Positions 41,092 through 49,293 of a DNA stretch of 64,000 bases are shown in pieces; position 1 is the stretch's first letter, and each line of letters begins with the position of its first letter. Below the pieces are notes generated by a model. That model searched no databases, was not told the DNA's origin, and saw only the letters and a list, made by a program, of their open reading frames with translations. The position numbers and the translations under genes are program-made. Source of the DNA: Halococcus sediminicola (GTDB taxonomy: Archaea > Halobacteriota > Halobacteria > Halobacteriales > Halococcaceae). The stretch spans positions 62,001-126,000 of the forward strand of contig NZ_BBMP01000011.1 in NCBI RefSeq assembly GCF_000755245.1, given 5' to 3'.

Positions 41092-41946
41092 TCAGGCCGC
41101 CGAACCGCCGACGTACAACACGACGACGAGGAACAGCCACACCACGTCGACGAAGTGCCAGTACATCGAGACCGTGCTCAGGGAGGTGTGGCGCTCGGCG
41201 GAGTACTGGCCGGCCAACCCGCGCACGAAGACGATGCCGATGAGTATCGCACCCATCGTGACGTGCAGTCCGTGGAGACCGGTGAGGCTGAAGAAGGCGC
41301 TGCCGAAGATGCCGGAGGTGAGCGTGAAGCCCTCGTGGACGATGAACTCGTAGTACTCGTAGACCTGCCCGCCGATGAACACGATGCCTAAGAGAAGCGT
41401 CGTCCCGAGCAGGCCGAGGAAGCGACCACGGTTTTCGTTGCGGAGTGCGACTTCGGCGAAGTGGAACGTAAAGCTACTGACGACCAGAATGACGGTGTTG
41501 ATGAGCACCAGCGACCCGAGCAGCTCGGGTTGACCGGCCGTCGACCACTCGCCCACGCGGATGAAGAAGAAGTAGACGAAGCCGGCTCCGAAGGTGGCGA
41601 TTTCAGTCCCCAAAAACAGCAGCATGCCGAAGCGAAGCGTCCCCGCGCCGTGGCTGTCGGTGCCGCGCGCCCAGTAGTCGGCGATGAAGGCGTGATAGAG
41701 CCAGCCGAACAGTCCAAAGAGGAAGAGACCGGCGCTGGCGATGAACACCAGCGGCCCGGCCGACTCCGGGACGAGTCCGATGTCGCCGCGGCCCAGGAAG
41801 AAGAGCGCCGCGCCGAGATACAGCCCGGCCGCGCCCGCAGCGGCGATGAACGGCCACCAGCTCGCCTCGCCGAACCCGCGCGGCCAGTCCTCGGTCGCCG
41901 GGAGGTGATGTCCCTCTCCCTCGCTCGTGTCGTCGGCGGTTCCCAT
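41092..41946 (-). CDS. coxC: Heme-copper oxidase subunit III
   Basis: A 284-residue membrane protein with seven hydrophobic helices of the CoxC family, which stabilises aa3-type oxidases and supports proton pumping. Motifs include LRFGMLLFLGTEIATFGAGF, GSLVLINTVILVVSSFTFHF, TGLHGLHVTMGA and the final YWHFVDVVWLFLVVVLY. TTTTTAATC (minus strand, about 41968-41976) is the TATA box of a leaderless mRNA. It is divergent from the small membrane-protein genes and coxA. Confidence 0.93.
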   Translation of the reverse strand: MGTADDTSEGEGHHLPATEDWPRGFGEASWWPFIAAAGAAGLYLGAALFFLGRGDIGLVPESAGPLVFIASAGLFLFGLFGWLYHAFIADYWARGTDSHGAGTLRFGMLLFLGTEIATFGAGFVYFFFIRVGEWSTAGQPELLGSLVLINTVILVVSSFTFHFAEVALRNENRGRFLGLLGTTLLLGIVFIGGQVYEYYEFIVHEGFTLTSGIFGSAFFSLTGLHGLHVTMGAILIGIVFVRGLAGQYSAERHTSLSTVSMYWHFVDVVWLFLVVVLYVGGSAA

Positions 41947-42062
41947 ACGCGCCGGTTGCACACCGACGATTAAAAACCCTCTTACACCGCTCGGCACGCG
42001 CCCGTCGTTCGGCACGGGCTGACTTTCGATGGGTTTGTTACGCTCGCGGCCCATCGGTGTGT

Positions 42063-42467
42063 ATGGACGACCAGCCAGGACTGAGCGACCAGTACCGGAT
42101 GTCGAGTCCGTGGCCGCTCATCGTCGTGCTCGGACTGGTGTTTTCGGAACTCGGCTTGCTGTTCAACGTGTTCGCGGTCGCCGTCGGCGGACTGCTCCTA
42201 TTCGTCGGAGCCATCGCCGGCATCATCCTCGAATCGGGCTACGCCGAGCGCCCGTGGAACCTGCTGGCGGGGCTCGGTGCCGTGCTCTGTGTACTCGGCG
42301 CGCTCCTCACCGTGACCCAACTCGACAGCGTCACGCTCGATGCGCTCGCGGGCGTCATCGGCCAGCCAAACGGCATCGTCGCCCGCGGCGTCGAGTTGCT
42401 CATCGCCGGCGTCGTCGCGGTCGCCGTCGGGGCCGGCGGGCGCTTCGTCGAGAGCGAATCCGTCTGA
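42063..42467 (+). CDS. Small four-helix membrane protein, oxidase-cluster DUF (possibly DUF7541)
   Basis: A 134-residue protein with four hydrophobic segments (PLIVVLGLVFSELGLLFNVF, GGLLLFVGAIAGIILESGY, LLAGLGAVLCVLGALLTVTQ, GVELLIAGVVAVAVGAGG). ATG 42063 is preferred to GTG 42057. It lies between coxC and coxA; similar small proteins occur in haloarchaeal oxidase clusters under DUF names. A role in assembly or as a minor subunit is inferred from position. Confidence 0.7.
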   Translation: MDDQPGLSDQYRMSSPWPLIVVLGLVFSELGLLFNVFAVAVGGLLLFVGAIAGIILESGYAERPWNLLAGLGAVLCVLGALLTVTQLDSVTLDALAGVIGQPNGIVARGVELLIAGVVAVAVGAGGRFVESESV

Positions 42468-42531
42468 GTCGTGTGGCGTCGCCCCGTCGGAACCGACAAC
42501 CTATTTATCCGGCCCGTCGAACCCGTCACTC

Positions 42532-42912
42532 ATGTCAGAGCGCACGTTCGACCGCGAGACGCTCCTCGACCTCACGGTCAACATCGTTCCGCTCGGAATC
42601 CTCGCCTTCTTCGTCCTCGTGTTTCTGATCGTCAACCCCTGGGGGTTCGACCCGTTCGTCGCTCTCATCAGCATGGGACTGCTGGTCGTCCCGTTCGCCG
42701 TCCTCGCGCTGGTCACGTTCGTCTCCGGGCGAGCGGTCGCACAGGACGAGGAGAGTGGGACGACCGCCGGCGAGCTGTCGGCGGGCAACGCCACTCTCGA
42801 CAGCGGCGTCGAGAACGAACTAACGAGCGACGGGCATCCCGAGAGCGGCTCCGTGGACGACGAAAGCGACGGCGAGGCGACCGACGAAAACGGCGAAAAC
42901 TCGTCGGCGTAG
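42532..42912 (+). CDS. Small membrane protein, DUF6684-like
   Basis: A 126-residue protein beginning MSERTFDRETLLDLTVNIVP, with two helices (GILAFFVLVFLIVNPWGFDP, LISMGLLVVPFAVLALVTFV) and a long acidic Ser/Gly-rich tail (from about residue 65). The pattern matches the DUF6684 family found next to haloarchaeal cox genes. It is placed 104 bases before coxA on the same strand, so an assembly or accessory role for the oxidase is likely but unproven. Confidence 0.75.
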   Translation: MSERTFDRETLLDLTVNIVPLGILAFFVLVFLIVNPWGFDPFVALISMGLLVVPFAVLALVTFVSGRAVAQDEESGTTAGELSAGNATLDSGVENELTSDGHPESGSVDDESDGEATDENGENSSA

Positions 42913-42987
42913 CTCCCCCGTCACCGTCGATACACGCTGCCGTCGTCCCACGGTCGGCGACCACGGGGCAGCCGGAATCTAAGGATT

Positions 42988-43012
42988 CTTTACCCTGTGG
43001 GTTCCACCACAG
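42988..43012 (+). promoter_or_regulatory. coxA promoter and palindrome
   Basis: TTCTTTACC (about 42987-42995) can act as TATA box about 25 bases before the coxA ATG at 43016. It is followed by a palindrome with 6-bp arms, CTGTGG (42995-43000) and CCACAG (43007-43012), covering the expected start of transcription. It is a candidate operator for control of the terminal oxidase. Confidence 0.4.
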
Positions 43013-43015
43013 TGC

Positions 43016-44815
43016 ATGGTAGAAGCGCAGTTAGTGTTGACAGCGTTGATGGGGTTGTTCCTGGCGGGCGTGGCCGTCTGGCTCAGCCGCATCGAGGACT
43101 GGCGCTCGTATACGCCCCTCGCCGGCGGCGGTGCCGTCGGTGAGGAGAGCGGCTACGCGCACGAAGAGAAGCCCGGCGGTCTCATCCGCTGGCTGACGAC
43201 CGTCGACCACAAAGACATCGGGATTCTCTACGGCGCCTACGCGATCTTCGCGTTCGCCGTCGGCGGTATCATGGTCGTGCTGATGCGGACCGAACTCCTC
43301 GCCCCCGCCGAGGACATCATCGGATCGCAGTTCTACAACTCACTCTTGACCAGCCACGGCATCACGATGCTGTTCCTGTTCGGGACGCCGATGCTCGCGG
43401 CCTTTGGCAACTACTTCATTCCCCTCCTGATCGGGGCCGACGACATGGCCTTTCCGCGCATCAACGCCATCGCGTTCTGGATGCTCCCGCCGGGAGCACT
43501 ACTGATCTGGGGCGGCTTCTTGGTCGTGCCGTTCACCGACATCCAGCCGGCACAGACCGCGTGGACGATGTACACGCCGCTGTCGGCCGGCGTCGGCACC
43601 GGCACCCAAGGCGGGGTCTCGGGTCTCGGCGTCGATTTCATGTTGTTGGGGCTGCATTTCACCGGCATCTCGGCGACGATGGGGGCGATAAACTTCATCG
43701 CCACCATCTTCACCGAACGCGATAGCGACGTCAACTGGGCGAACCTCGACATCTTCTCGTGGACGATGCTCACCCAGTCGGGACTGATCCTCTTCGCGTT
43801 CCCGCTGCTGGGCAGCGCCATCATCATGTTGCTGCTCGATCGCAACTTCGCGACGACCTTCTTCCTCGCGGAGGGTGGCGGTGCCATCCTCTGGCAGCAC
43901 CTCTTCTGGTTCTTCGGCCATCCCGAAGTGTACATTCTCGTGCTCCCGCCGATGGGGCTGATCAGTCTCATCCTCCCGAAGTTCGCGGGGCGCAAACTCT
44001 TCGGCTTCAAGTTCGTCGTCTACTCGACGCTGGCCATCGGCGTCCTTTCGTTCGGAGTGTGGGCACACCACATGTTCGCAACGGGTATCGACCCCCGCAT
44101 CCGCGCGAGCTTCATGGCTGTCTCGCTGGCCATCGCCATCCCGAGCGCCGTGAAGGTGTTCAACTGGACGACGACGCTCTGGGGCGGCAATCTCAGACTC
44201 ACCGCGCCGATGCTGTTCTGTATCGGTGCGGTGTCGAACTTCATCTTCGGCGGCGTGACGGGCATCTTCGTCGCCGCCATCCCCGTCGATCTCGTGTTGC
44301 ACGACACCTACTACATCGTCGGCCACTTCCACTACATCGTCATGGGGCTCATCGGGTTTGCGGCGTTCGCCGGCATCTACTACTGGTTCCCCATCTTCAC
44401 CGGCAAGATGTACCAGAAACGCCTCGGAAAGTGGCACTTCTGGCTGACGATGGTCGGGACGAACCTCACGTTCTTCGCCATGCTGTTGCTTGGCTATCTC
44501 GGCATGCCCCGCCGATATGCGACCTACACCTTCGAGGTCGGTCCCCAGCAGATGATAACGATTCTCCACCAGCTGACGACTCTCGGGGCGTTCATCCTGC
44601 TGGTCGGGCAGATAATCTTCGTCTGGAACATGCTCCAGTCGTGGTACGAGGGGCCCGTCGTCGACAACAACGACCCGTGGGACCTCAAGAAGACCAACCA
44701 GTTCACCAACGAATGGGGCTGGAACGAACGCCGCCTGGAGACGGCCATCGCCGACGGCGGCGAGGAGGACGCAGCCAGAACCGACGGCGGCGAGAACGTC
44801 GACTCGACCGAGTAG
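43016..44815 (+). CDS. coxA: Heme-copper oxidase subunit I (A-type)
   Basis: A 599-residue catalytic subunit of a terminal oxidase that reduces oxygen to water and pumps protons. The low-spin heme ligand His is in LLTSHGITMLFLFG. The CuB site and cross-linked Tyr are in FFGHPEVYILVLPP (about residue 300) and VWAHHMFATG, and the high-spin heme ligands are in HDTYYIVGHFHYIVM (about 428). The GHPEVY sequence marks the A1-like class. About twelve helices are followed by a short acidic tail. Subunit II is not encoded in the cluster. Confidence 0.96.
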   Translation: MVEAQLVLTALMGLFLAGVAVWLSRIEDWRSYTPLAGGGAVGEESGYAHEEKPGGLIRWLTTVDHKDIGILYGAYAIFAFAVGGIMVVLMRTELLAPAEDIIGSQFYNSLLTSHGITMLFLFGTPMLAAFGNYFIPLLIGADDMAFPRINAIAFWMLPPGALLIWGGFLVVPFTDIQPAQTAWTMYTPLSAGVGTGTQGGVSGLGVDFMLLGLHFTGISATMGAINFIATIFTERDSDVNWANLDIFSWTMLTQSGLILFAFPLLGSAIIMLLLDRNFATTFFLAEGGGAILWQHLFWFFGHPEVYILVLPPMGLISLILPKFAGRKLFGFKFVVYSTLAIGVLSFGVWAHHMFATGIDPRIRASFMAVSLAIAIPSAVKVFNWTTTLWGGNLRLTAPMLFCIGAVSNFIFGGVTGIFVAAIPVDLVLHDTYYIVGHFHYIVMGLIGFAAFAGIYYWFPIFTGKMYQKRLGKWHFWLTMVGTNLTFFAMLLLGYLGMPRRYATYTFEVGPQQMITILHQLTTLGAFILLVGQIIFVWNMLQSWYEGPVVDNNDPWDLKKTNQFTNEWGWNERRLETAIADGGEEDAARTDGGENVDSTE

Positions 44816-44860
44816 CTTCGGTCACCGATTTTCCACGAACCCGCTCGGTTCGTCGATCGT

Positions 44861-44950
44861 TCAACTGGTAGCGACGAGCACGACGGCCATGATCGCCATC
44901 AGCGTCGCGATGCCCGCAAGCACGACCAAGAGGAGTTCCTTTTCGTTCAT
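44861..44950 (-). CDS. 29-residue single-helix membrane peptide beside coxA
   Basis: A tiny gene encoding MNEKELLLVVLAGIATLMAI plus MAVVLVATS: a short charged start and one membrane helix. It sits between coxA and the next small gene, on the opposite strand, with its ATG at 44950. Single-helix subunits of this size are common in respiratory oxidases, so a role in the oxidase is plausible. The clean start, full hydrophobic span and stop support a real gene. Confidence 0.55.
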   Translation of the reverse strand: MNEKELLLVVLAGIATLMAIMAVVLVATS

Positions 44951-45009
44951 GGCACGGGTAGTGGACAGGCGGACAAAAGGCTAATCTTCCAGCGAGCGGT
45001 AGGAGTCAC

Positions 45010-45282
45010 GTGTCCGAGACCCCGACGCGACGACGACGAGCGGATCACAGCGGCCGCAGTATCGTGTTCGTCATTTATCTCGTCGCCATCGGCGTCGCCG
45101 GAACGATGGGCTTTCTGCTCGGGATGATCGGCCCGGACGCGCTCAATTCGGTGCGGCTGTTCTTCCTCATCGAACTGCCGCCCACACCGCTCGGTCTCGC
45201 GTTCTACGGCATGGCGACGCTCGCGGTCGGTCTCGGTGTGCTCTTGCTGGCCGTCCGGTACGTCGCTCGGCGCTACGCCTAA
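45010..45282 (+). CDS. Two-helix membrane protein of the oxidase cluster (possibly DUF7520)
   Basis: A 90-residue protein from a GTG start: a basic N-terminus (TPTRRRRADHSGRS), then two helices (IVFVIYLVAIGVAGTMGFLL, GLAFYGMATLAVGLGVLLLA) joined by a loop. Proteins of this layout follow coxA in other haloarchaea under a DUF name. The function is unknown; a role as oxidase accessory is inferred from position. Confidence 0.68.
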   Translation: MSETPTRRRRADHSGRSIVFVIYLVAIGVAGTMGFLLGMIGPDALNSVRLFFLIELPPTPLGLAFYGMATLAVGLGVLLLAVRYVARRYA

Positions 45283-45320
45283 TCGGGACGGGTAAGGCGG
45301 CGCGTCCCCGTGGCTTCACC

Positions 45321-45704
45321 ATGTACACCGTCGTCATGGGTGTCGGCACCGATACCGAGCGCACGCTACGAAAGGCGCAGGCCATCGACGCCCTGCCCGC
45401 ACCGCCGGAGTCCGTCGCGGTCGTCGTGGTGCAGGCTGGCGAGGAATCGGCCGACACGCCGAATCTCGACCGGCTCACCGGATTCTTCGACGAGCACTCG
45501 ATCGACGCCACCGTCGAGACGGTACACGCCGACCCGCCGACCGCGCTCGTCGAGGCGGCGGCCGATCACGAGGCCGACCTCATCTGTGTCGGCGGCCGCA
45601 AGCGCTCGCCGGCCGGGAAGGCACAGCTCAGAAGCGGCGCGCAGTCGGTGATGATCAACACCGACCGCCCGGTGCTGGTCGCGGGCGAACCCGGCGATTA
45701 CTGA
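45321..45704 (+). CDS. UspA-type universal stress protein
   Basis: A 127-residue UspA-domain protein. The ATP-type binding motif is visible as CVGGRKRSPAGKAQLRSGAQ, with PVLVAG at the end. Such proteins bind ATP or related ligands and modulate stress responses. It overlaps the lipoprotein gene tail to tail by seven bases. A paralogue with the same GGRKRSPAGKA motif lies at 46646-47047. Confidence 0.9.
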   Translation: MYTVVMGVGTDTERTLRKAQAIDALPAPPESVAVVVVQAGEESADTPNLDRLTGFFDEHSIDATVETVHADPPTALVEAAADHEADLICVGGRKRSPAGKAQLRSGAQSVMINTDRPVLVAGEPGDY

Positions 45705-46552
45705 CGCCGAACGGCTGTCGACGCCACGGCTGCCCGCGATCCGTCGGTCGTCGCGTTCGCTGCGGCCATCGCCGTTCGGTACCACGCCGGGCGCTCGACC
45801 GTCGTCGAGCCGACGTCCGTATACCGCGTCGAGACGACGATGGACGACGGATCGCCCGGTTGCCGTTCGCTGAGCCCTTGATCGAGCGTGTAGCTGCGGA
45901 CGAAACCGCGCGTCGTGATTCGCGCACGCACGCGTACCGACTGGCCGGGACCGCTCGCGTTCGAGCGGGTTCGCTCCACCGGCACCAGTCGATAGACCGT
46001 CGTCTCGCCGCGTTCGCTTCGCGCGACGACGCGCGTCTCGGCCGCGGTGAACACCCGCTCGATCCGCTCGCCGCCCGCTTCGGTCGCCACGCGTGCGCTC
46101 GACGGCGGGGCTTCGTGGTATGCCGTGTCGTTTTCGGCGTCGGTCGTCGCCACGAGGAGGCGCTCGCTGTCGAAATACGCCGTCTCGCAGCGCAGTGTCG
46201 TCTCACCCGTCCACCGCCGCTGGACGAGAAATCGTCCATCGCGGGCGACGCGGGCCACGCTCGTGAGTTCCCTGACCGGCATGCCGGTTCCGGTGCGGTA
46301 GGTCATCGTCCGCCGCACGGTAAACGACCGTCCGTCGAGCGCTGCGGCGTGTGCCGCCGCGAGCGCGCCCGCGTCCGCCACACCGTCCCGCGTGAGTCCC
46401 GGCGCGAGTCGTGGGATCGGTGTGGGGGTCGGTTCGTCGGTGGGGACGGCGGCGGGCGTGAGCGTCGCCGTCTCCTCACCACCGTCGAAGACACCGCCAC
46501 AACCGGCGAAAACGACCATCACGACGAGCAAGACGGGCACAACAAGCCTCAT
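45698..46552 (-). CDS. Haloarchaeal lipoprotein (DUF7537-like)
   Basis: A 284-residue secreted lipoprotein. The signal MRLVVPVLLVVMVVFAGCGG has a lipobox with Cys18; there is no twin arginine, so export is probably by Sec. A Thr/Pro linker (25-45) leads to a beta-rich domain with LAAAHAAALDGRSFTVRRTM, a start typical of a widespread haloarchaeal lipoprotein family annotated as DUF7537. It resembles LolA/LppX-like lipid-binding shapes only in general form. The function is unknown. It lies between two uspA genes. Confidence 0.72.
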   Translation of the reverse strand: MRLVVPVLLVVMVVFAGCGGVFDGGEETATLTPAAVPTDEPTPTPIPRLAPGLTRDGVADAGALAAAHAAALDGRSFTVRRTMTYRTGTGMPVRELTSVARVARDGRFLVQRRWTGETTLRCETAYFDSERLLVATTDAENDTAYHEAPPSSARVATEAGGERIERVFTAAETRVVARSERGETTVYRLVPVERTRSNASGPGQSVRVRARITTRGFVRSYTLDQGLSERQPGDPSSIVVSTRYTDVGSTTVERPAWYRTAMAAANATTDGSRAAVASTAVRRQ

Positions 46553-46645
46553 TCTTCGAGATAGCGTCGAACCGTGGGTGTGAACCGAGCAGTGTTCGAG
46601 ACGACCGTCACAACAGCTAAGTCGTCGCTCGGCGCACTAGCCGCC

Positions 46646-47047
46646 ATGTACGAGGTGTTGCTCTGTGTCGCCGCGGATACGACGAGTCTCGACAGACAGA
46701 TATCGGCCGTCACCGCGCTGCCGGACGCAGCCAGCAGCGTTCACGTCACGGTCTGTCACGTCTTCGGCGACAACCCCTCGGGAGCCTCCGCGACACAGGT
46801 TACGTCCGTTCGGCGCGCGCTCGACGCGCTCGACGACGCCGGCATCGAGACGGCGGTCGTCGGCGAGAGCGGCGATCCGACCGACGCCATCCTCCGGGTG
46901 GCCGACGAACGCGACGCCGACGCCATCTACATCGGCGGGCGGAAGCGAAGCCCCGCGGGCAAGGCGCTGTTCGGCAGCGTCGCCCAGTCGCTGATCCTCA
47001 GCGCCGACCGCCCGGTGCTGGTCGCCGGGCAGGGCGAAGGGGCCTGA
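46646..47047 (+). CDS. UspA-type universal stress protein
   Basis: A 133-residue UspA-domain protein with YIGGRKRSPAGKALFGSVAQ and PVLVAGQG near the end, the ATP-binding signature of the family. ATG 46646 is chosen over 46574 because the extra residues overlap the divergent lipoprotein promoter and a TATA-like GCTAAG lies about 27 bases upstream. It is paralogous to the protein at 45321-45704. Confidence 0.9.
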   Translation: MYEVLLCVAADTTSLDRQISAVTALPDAASSVHVTVCHVFGDNPSGASATQVTSVRRALDALDDAGIETAVVGESGDPTDAILRVADERDADAIYIGGRKRSPAGKALFGSVAQSLILSADRPVLVAGQGEGA

Positions 47048-47049
47048 AC

Positions 47050-47793
47050 TCACGACCCGTAGACCTCCGCACACGCCGCCGCGACACGTTCGGCGGTCGC
47101 CCGCCCGGTGAACCCCTCGCGGAACTCGCCGTCCTCGAAGAGGACCATCGCCGGCGCGGCGTCGATGTCGTAGGCACGACGGAACTCCGCGCACTGCTCG
47201 CCGTCGAGACCGCCGACGGCCACGGGCTCGGGAATCGCGTCGAGGATCTCGCCTAACTCCGATTTCATCGCCTCGCAGGGGTCACAGTGGCGCTTCCAGA
47301 CCGTGACGATCGCGCGCTCGTTCGCTTCGACGAACCCTCGATAGCTCTCGTCGTCGAGTTCGACCACGCCATCGGGTACCGGCGTTCCCGGGCCGACGCC
47401 ATCGACGACCCGTGCCATCCTGGCGAGCGTCGCCGGGGCCGGCGACCAGTCGAGTTCCGAGTCGATGGCGAGATACGCGACGAATTCCGCGCGCGTGACC
47501 GACAGCGCCGCGACTCGCTCGGCGGCCGTCTCGCGGTCTTCGAGCCCGAAGACGTCGGCGACAGACTCGTGGAACTCCCCCTTGGAGACGGTGGTGTAGG
47601 TGTCGTGGTAGATGCCGCGCGTGGCGTCGTAATCGTCGGTCGTCACAAAGGCGTCCGGCTCGCGCTCGGCCAGCACGCCGCCCTCGATGAGCATTGCGAG
47701 GAGTTCCTCGGCGGTCGGTTCGCCCTCGTCCGATGCTGCCAATGCATCGATCTCGTTCGGTGCGCTCGTTTGGCTTGTATCGTTCCGGTCCAT
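47050..47793 (-). CDS. Thioredoxin-fold protein with N-terminal extension
   Basis: A 247-residue protein. The last 105 residues are a thioredoxin fold with active site CDPC in TVWKRHCDPCEAMKSEL and the cis-Pro segment DAAPAMVLFEDGE. The first 140 residues are an acidic helical region of unknown family. It starts one base after the livF stop, so it is the last gene of the liv operon. A role in redox control of the transporter or of a solute is possible but not shown. ATG 47793 is preferred to an upstream start inside livF. Confidence 0.8.
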   Translation of the reverse strand: MDRNDTSQTSAPNEIDALAASDEGEPTAEELLAMLIEGGVLAEREPDAFVTTDDYDATRGIYHDTYTTVSKGEFHESVADVFGLEDRETAAERVAALSVTRAEFVAYLAIDSELDWSPAPATLARMARVVDGVGPGTPVPDGVVELDDESYRGFVEANERAIVTVWKRHCDPCEAMKSELGEILDAIPEPVAVGGLDGEQCAEFRRAYDIDAAPAMVLFEDGEFREGFTGRATAERVAAACAEVYGS

Positions 47794-47794
47794 T

Positions 47795-48538
47795 TCAGAC
47801 ACCCAGATAGCGGTCTCTGGTCTCCTCGTCGCCACGAAGCTCGTCGGCGGTGCCGCCGAAGACGATGGCACCTTGATCGATGACGTAACAGCTGTCGGCG
47901 ATGTCCATCGCCGCCATCGCGTTCTGTTCGACCAGCAGGATGGTCGTGCCGTTCTCGCTGATGCGCTCGACGGCCGCCTCGACGGCCTCGATTATCTGCG
48001 GGGCGAGTCCCTCGTACGGTTCGTCGAGCATCAGCAGGTCGGTGTTCTGCTTGAGCGCGCGGGCGATGGCGAGCATCTGCTGTTCGCCGCCGCTAAGCGT
48101 GCCGCCGCGCTGGTCGGCGCGCTCGTCGAGTCGCGGGAAGTACTCGTAGACCTCCTCGGTGCTCATCCCCTCGCGGGTGACCTGCACCGAGCGCCCGACG
48201 GTGTTCGAGCGGTTCGAGACCACCTCGGCGAGATGCAGGTTCTCCGCGACCGTGAGGTTCGAGAAGATGCGACGCTCTTCCGGCACCAGTGAGAGCCCCC
48301 GCACGGAGACGTCCTCGGCGAGCATGCCGGTGACGTCGCTCCCGGCAAAGGTGATGGTGCCGTCGCGGACCTCGGGCGGGGTCGCCCCGGCGACCGAGCG
48401 CAGCGTCGTCGTCTTGCCCGCGCCGTTGCGCCCGAGCAATGCACAGATGTCGCCTTCCTCGACAGTAAAGGAAAGGTCGCGCAGGATGTGGCTCTCGCCG
48501 TAGTAGGCGTCGACCGCGTCGAGTTCGAGCAGGCTCAT
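47795..48538 (-). CDS. livF: Branched-chain amino-acid-type ABC transporter ATPase LivF
   Basis: A 247-residue LivF-type ATPase. Walker A is GRNGAGKTTTL, the signature is TLSGGEQQMLAIARAL, Walker B is LLMLDEPYEGLAP. It pairs with LivG under the LivHM channel at the inner membrane face. The start overlaps the livG stop by four bases. The transported solute may be branched-chain amino acids, but LivFG also serve urea, amide and aromatic-acid uptake systems. Confidence 0.93.
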   Translation of the reverse strand: MSLLELDAVDAYYGESHILRDLSFTVEEGDICALLGRNGAGKTTTLRSVAGATPPEVRDGTITFAGSDVTGMLAEDVSVRGLSLVPEERRIFSNLTVAENLHLAEVVSNRSNTVGRSVQVTREGMSTEEVYEYFPRLDERADQRGGTLSGGEQQMLAIARALKQNTDLLMLDEPYEGLAPQIIEAVEAAVERISENGTTILLVEQNAMAAMDIADSCYVIDQGAIVFGGTADELRGDEETRDRYLGV

Positions 48539-49293
48539 GCTTCCACGCTCCCGAGGTACGCCTCCTGAACGTCGTCGTCCTCCCGGATCTCCTCGGGCGG
48601 GCCTTCGGCGATGACGCGCCCGCGATTGAGTACGATGATTCTATCGGAGACGTCGAAGACGATCTCCATGTCGTGTTCGACCAGTAGGACGGTGAGGTCG
48701 AGGCGGTCGGTAACTTCCTCGATGAGGTCCACGGTCGCGTGGGTCTCCTCGGGACTCATCCCGGCGGTCGGCTCGTCCATCAACAGCATGTCGGGTTCGC
48801 TGACGAGCGCGATGCCGATTTCGAGCCGGCGTTTGTCCCCGTAAGGCAGGTCGGCTGCGGTGACGTTTCGCTGATCCCACACTCCGACCGCTTCGAGGGT
48901 CTCGCGGGCGCGCCGCTCGATGCCCGAAAACGAGTCCTGACGCCGGAGGAAGTCGAACCTGAACGCGCCGCGCTCGGCCCCGATGGCGGCGACCTGTGCG
49001 TTCTTCTCGACGGTGAGGTCGGGGAAGATCGAGGCGGTCTGGAAGGACTTGCTGATGCCGCGCTGGGTGATTTCGTGGGGACTGAGTCCGGTGATCGATT
49101 CGTCCTTGAAGCGAATGTCGCCCTCCGATTCGTCGAGATTGCGCGTGATGAGGTTGATCAGGGTGGATTTGCCCGCGCCGTTCGGCCCGATGAGGCTGAC
49201 GCGCTCGCCCTGCTCGATGGCGATATTCACGTCGTCGGTCGCGGTGAGACCGCCGAAGCGCTTGACGAGACCGTCGGTTTCGAGCAGCGCCAT
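48535..49293 (-). CDS. livG: Branched-chain amino-acid-type ABC transporter ATPase LivG
   Basis: A 252-residue ATPase with GPNGAGKSTLINLITRNL (Walker A), LPYGDKRRLEIGIALVSEP (signature region; here YGDKR replaces LSGGQ, as often in LivG) and LLMDEPTAGMSPEE (Walker B). ATG 49293 is chosen because the frame upstream is a shadow of livM. It overlaps livF by four bases and livM by one base. Confidence 0.92.
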   Translation of the reverse strand: MALLETDGLVKRFGGLTATDDVNIAIEQGERVSLIGPNGAGKSTLINLITRNLDESEGDIRFKDESITGLSPHEITQRGISKSFQTASIFPDLTVEKNAQVAAIGAERGAFRFDFLRRQDSFSGIERRARETLEAVGVWDQRNVTAADLPYGDKRRLEIGIALVSEPDMLLMDEPTAGMSPEETHATVDLIEEVTDRLDLTVLLVEHDMEIVFDVSDRIIVLNRGRVIAEGPPEEIREDDDVQEAYLGSVEA

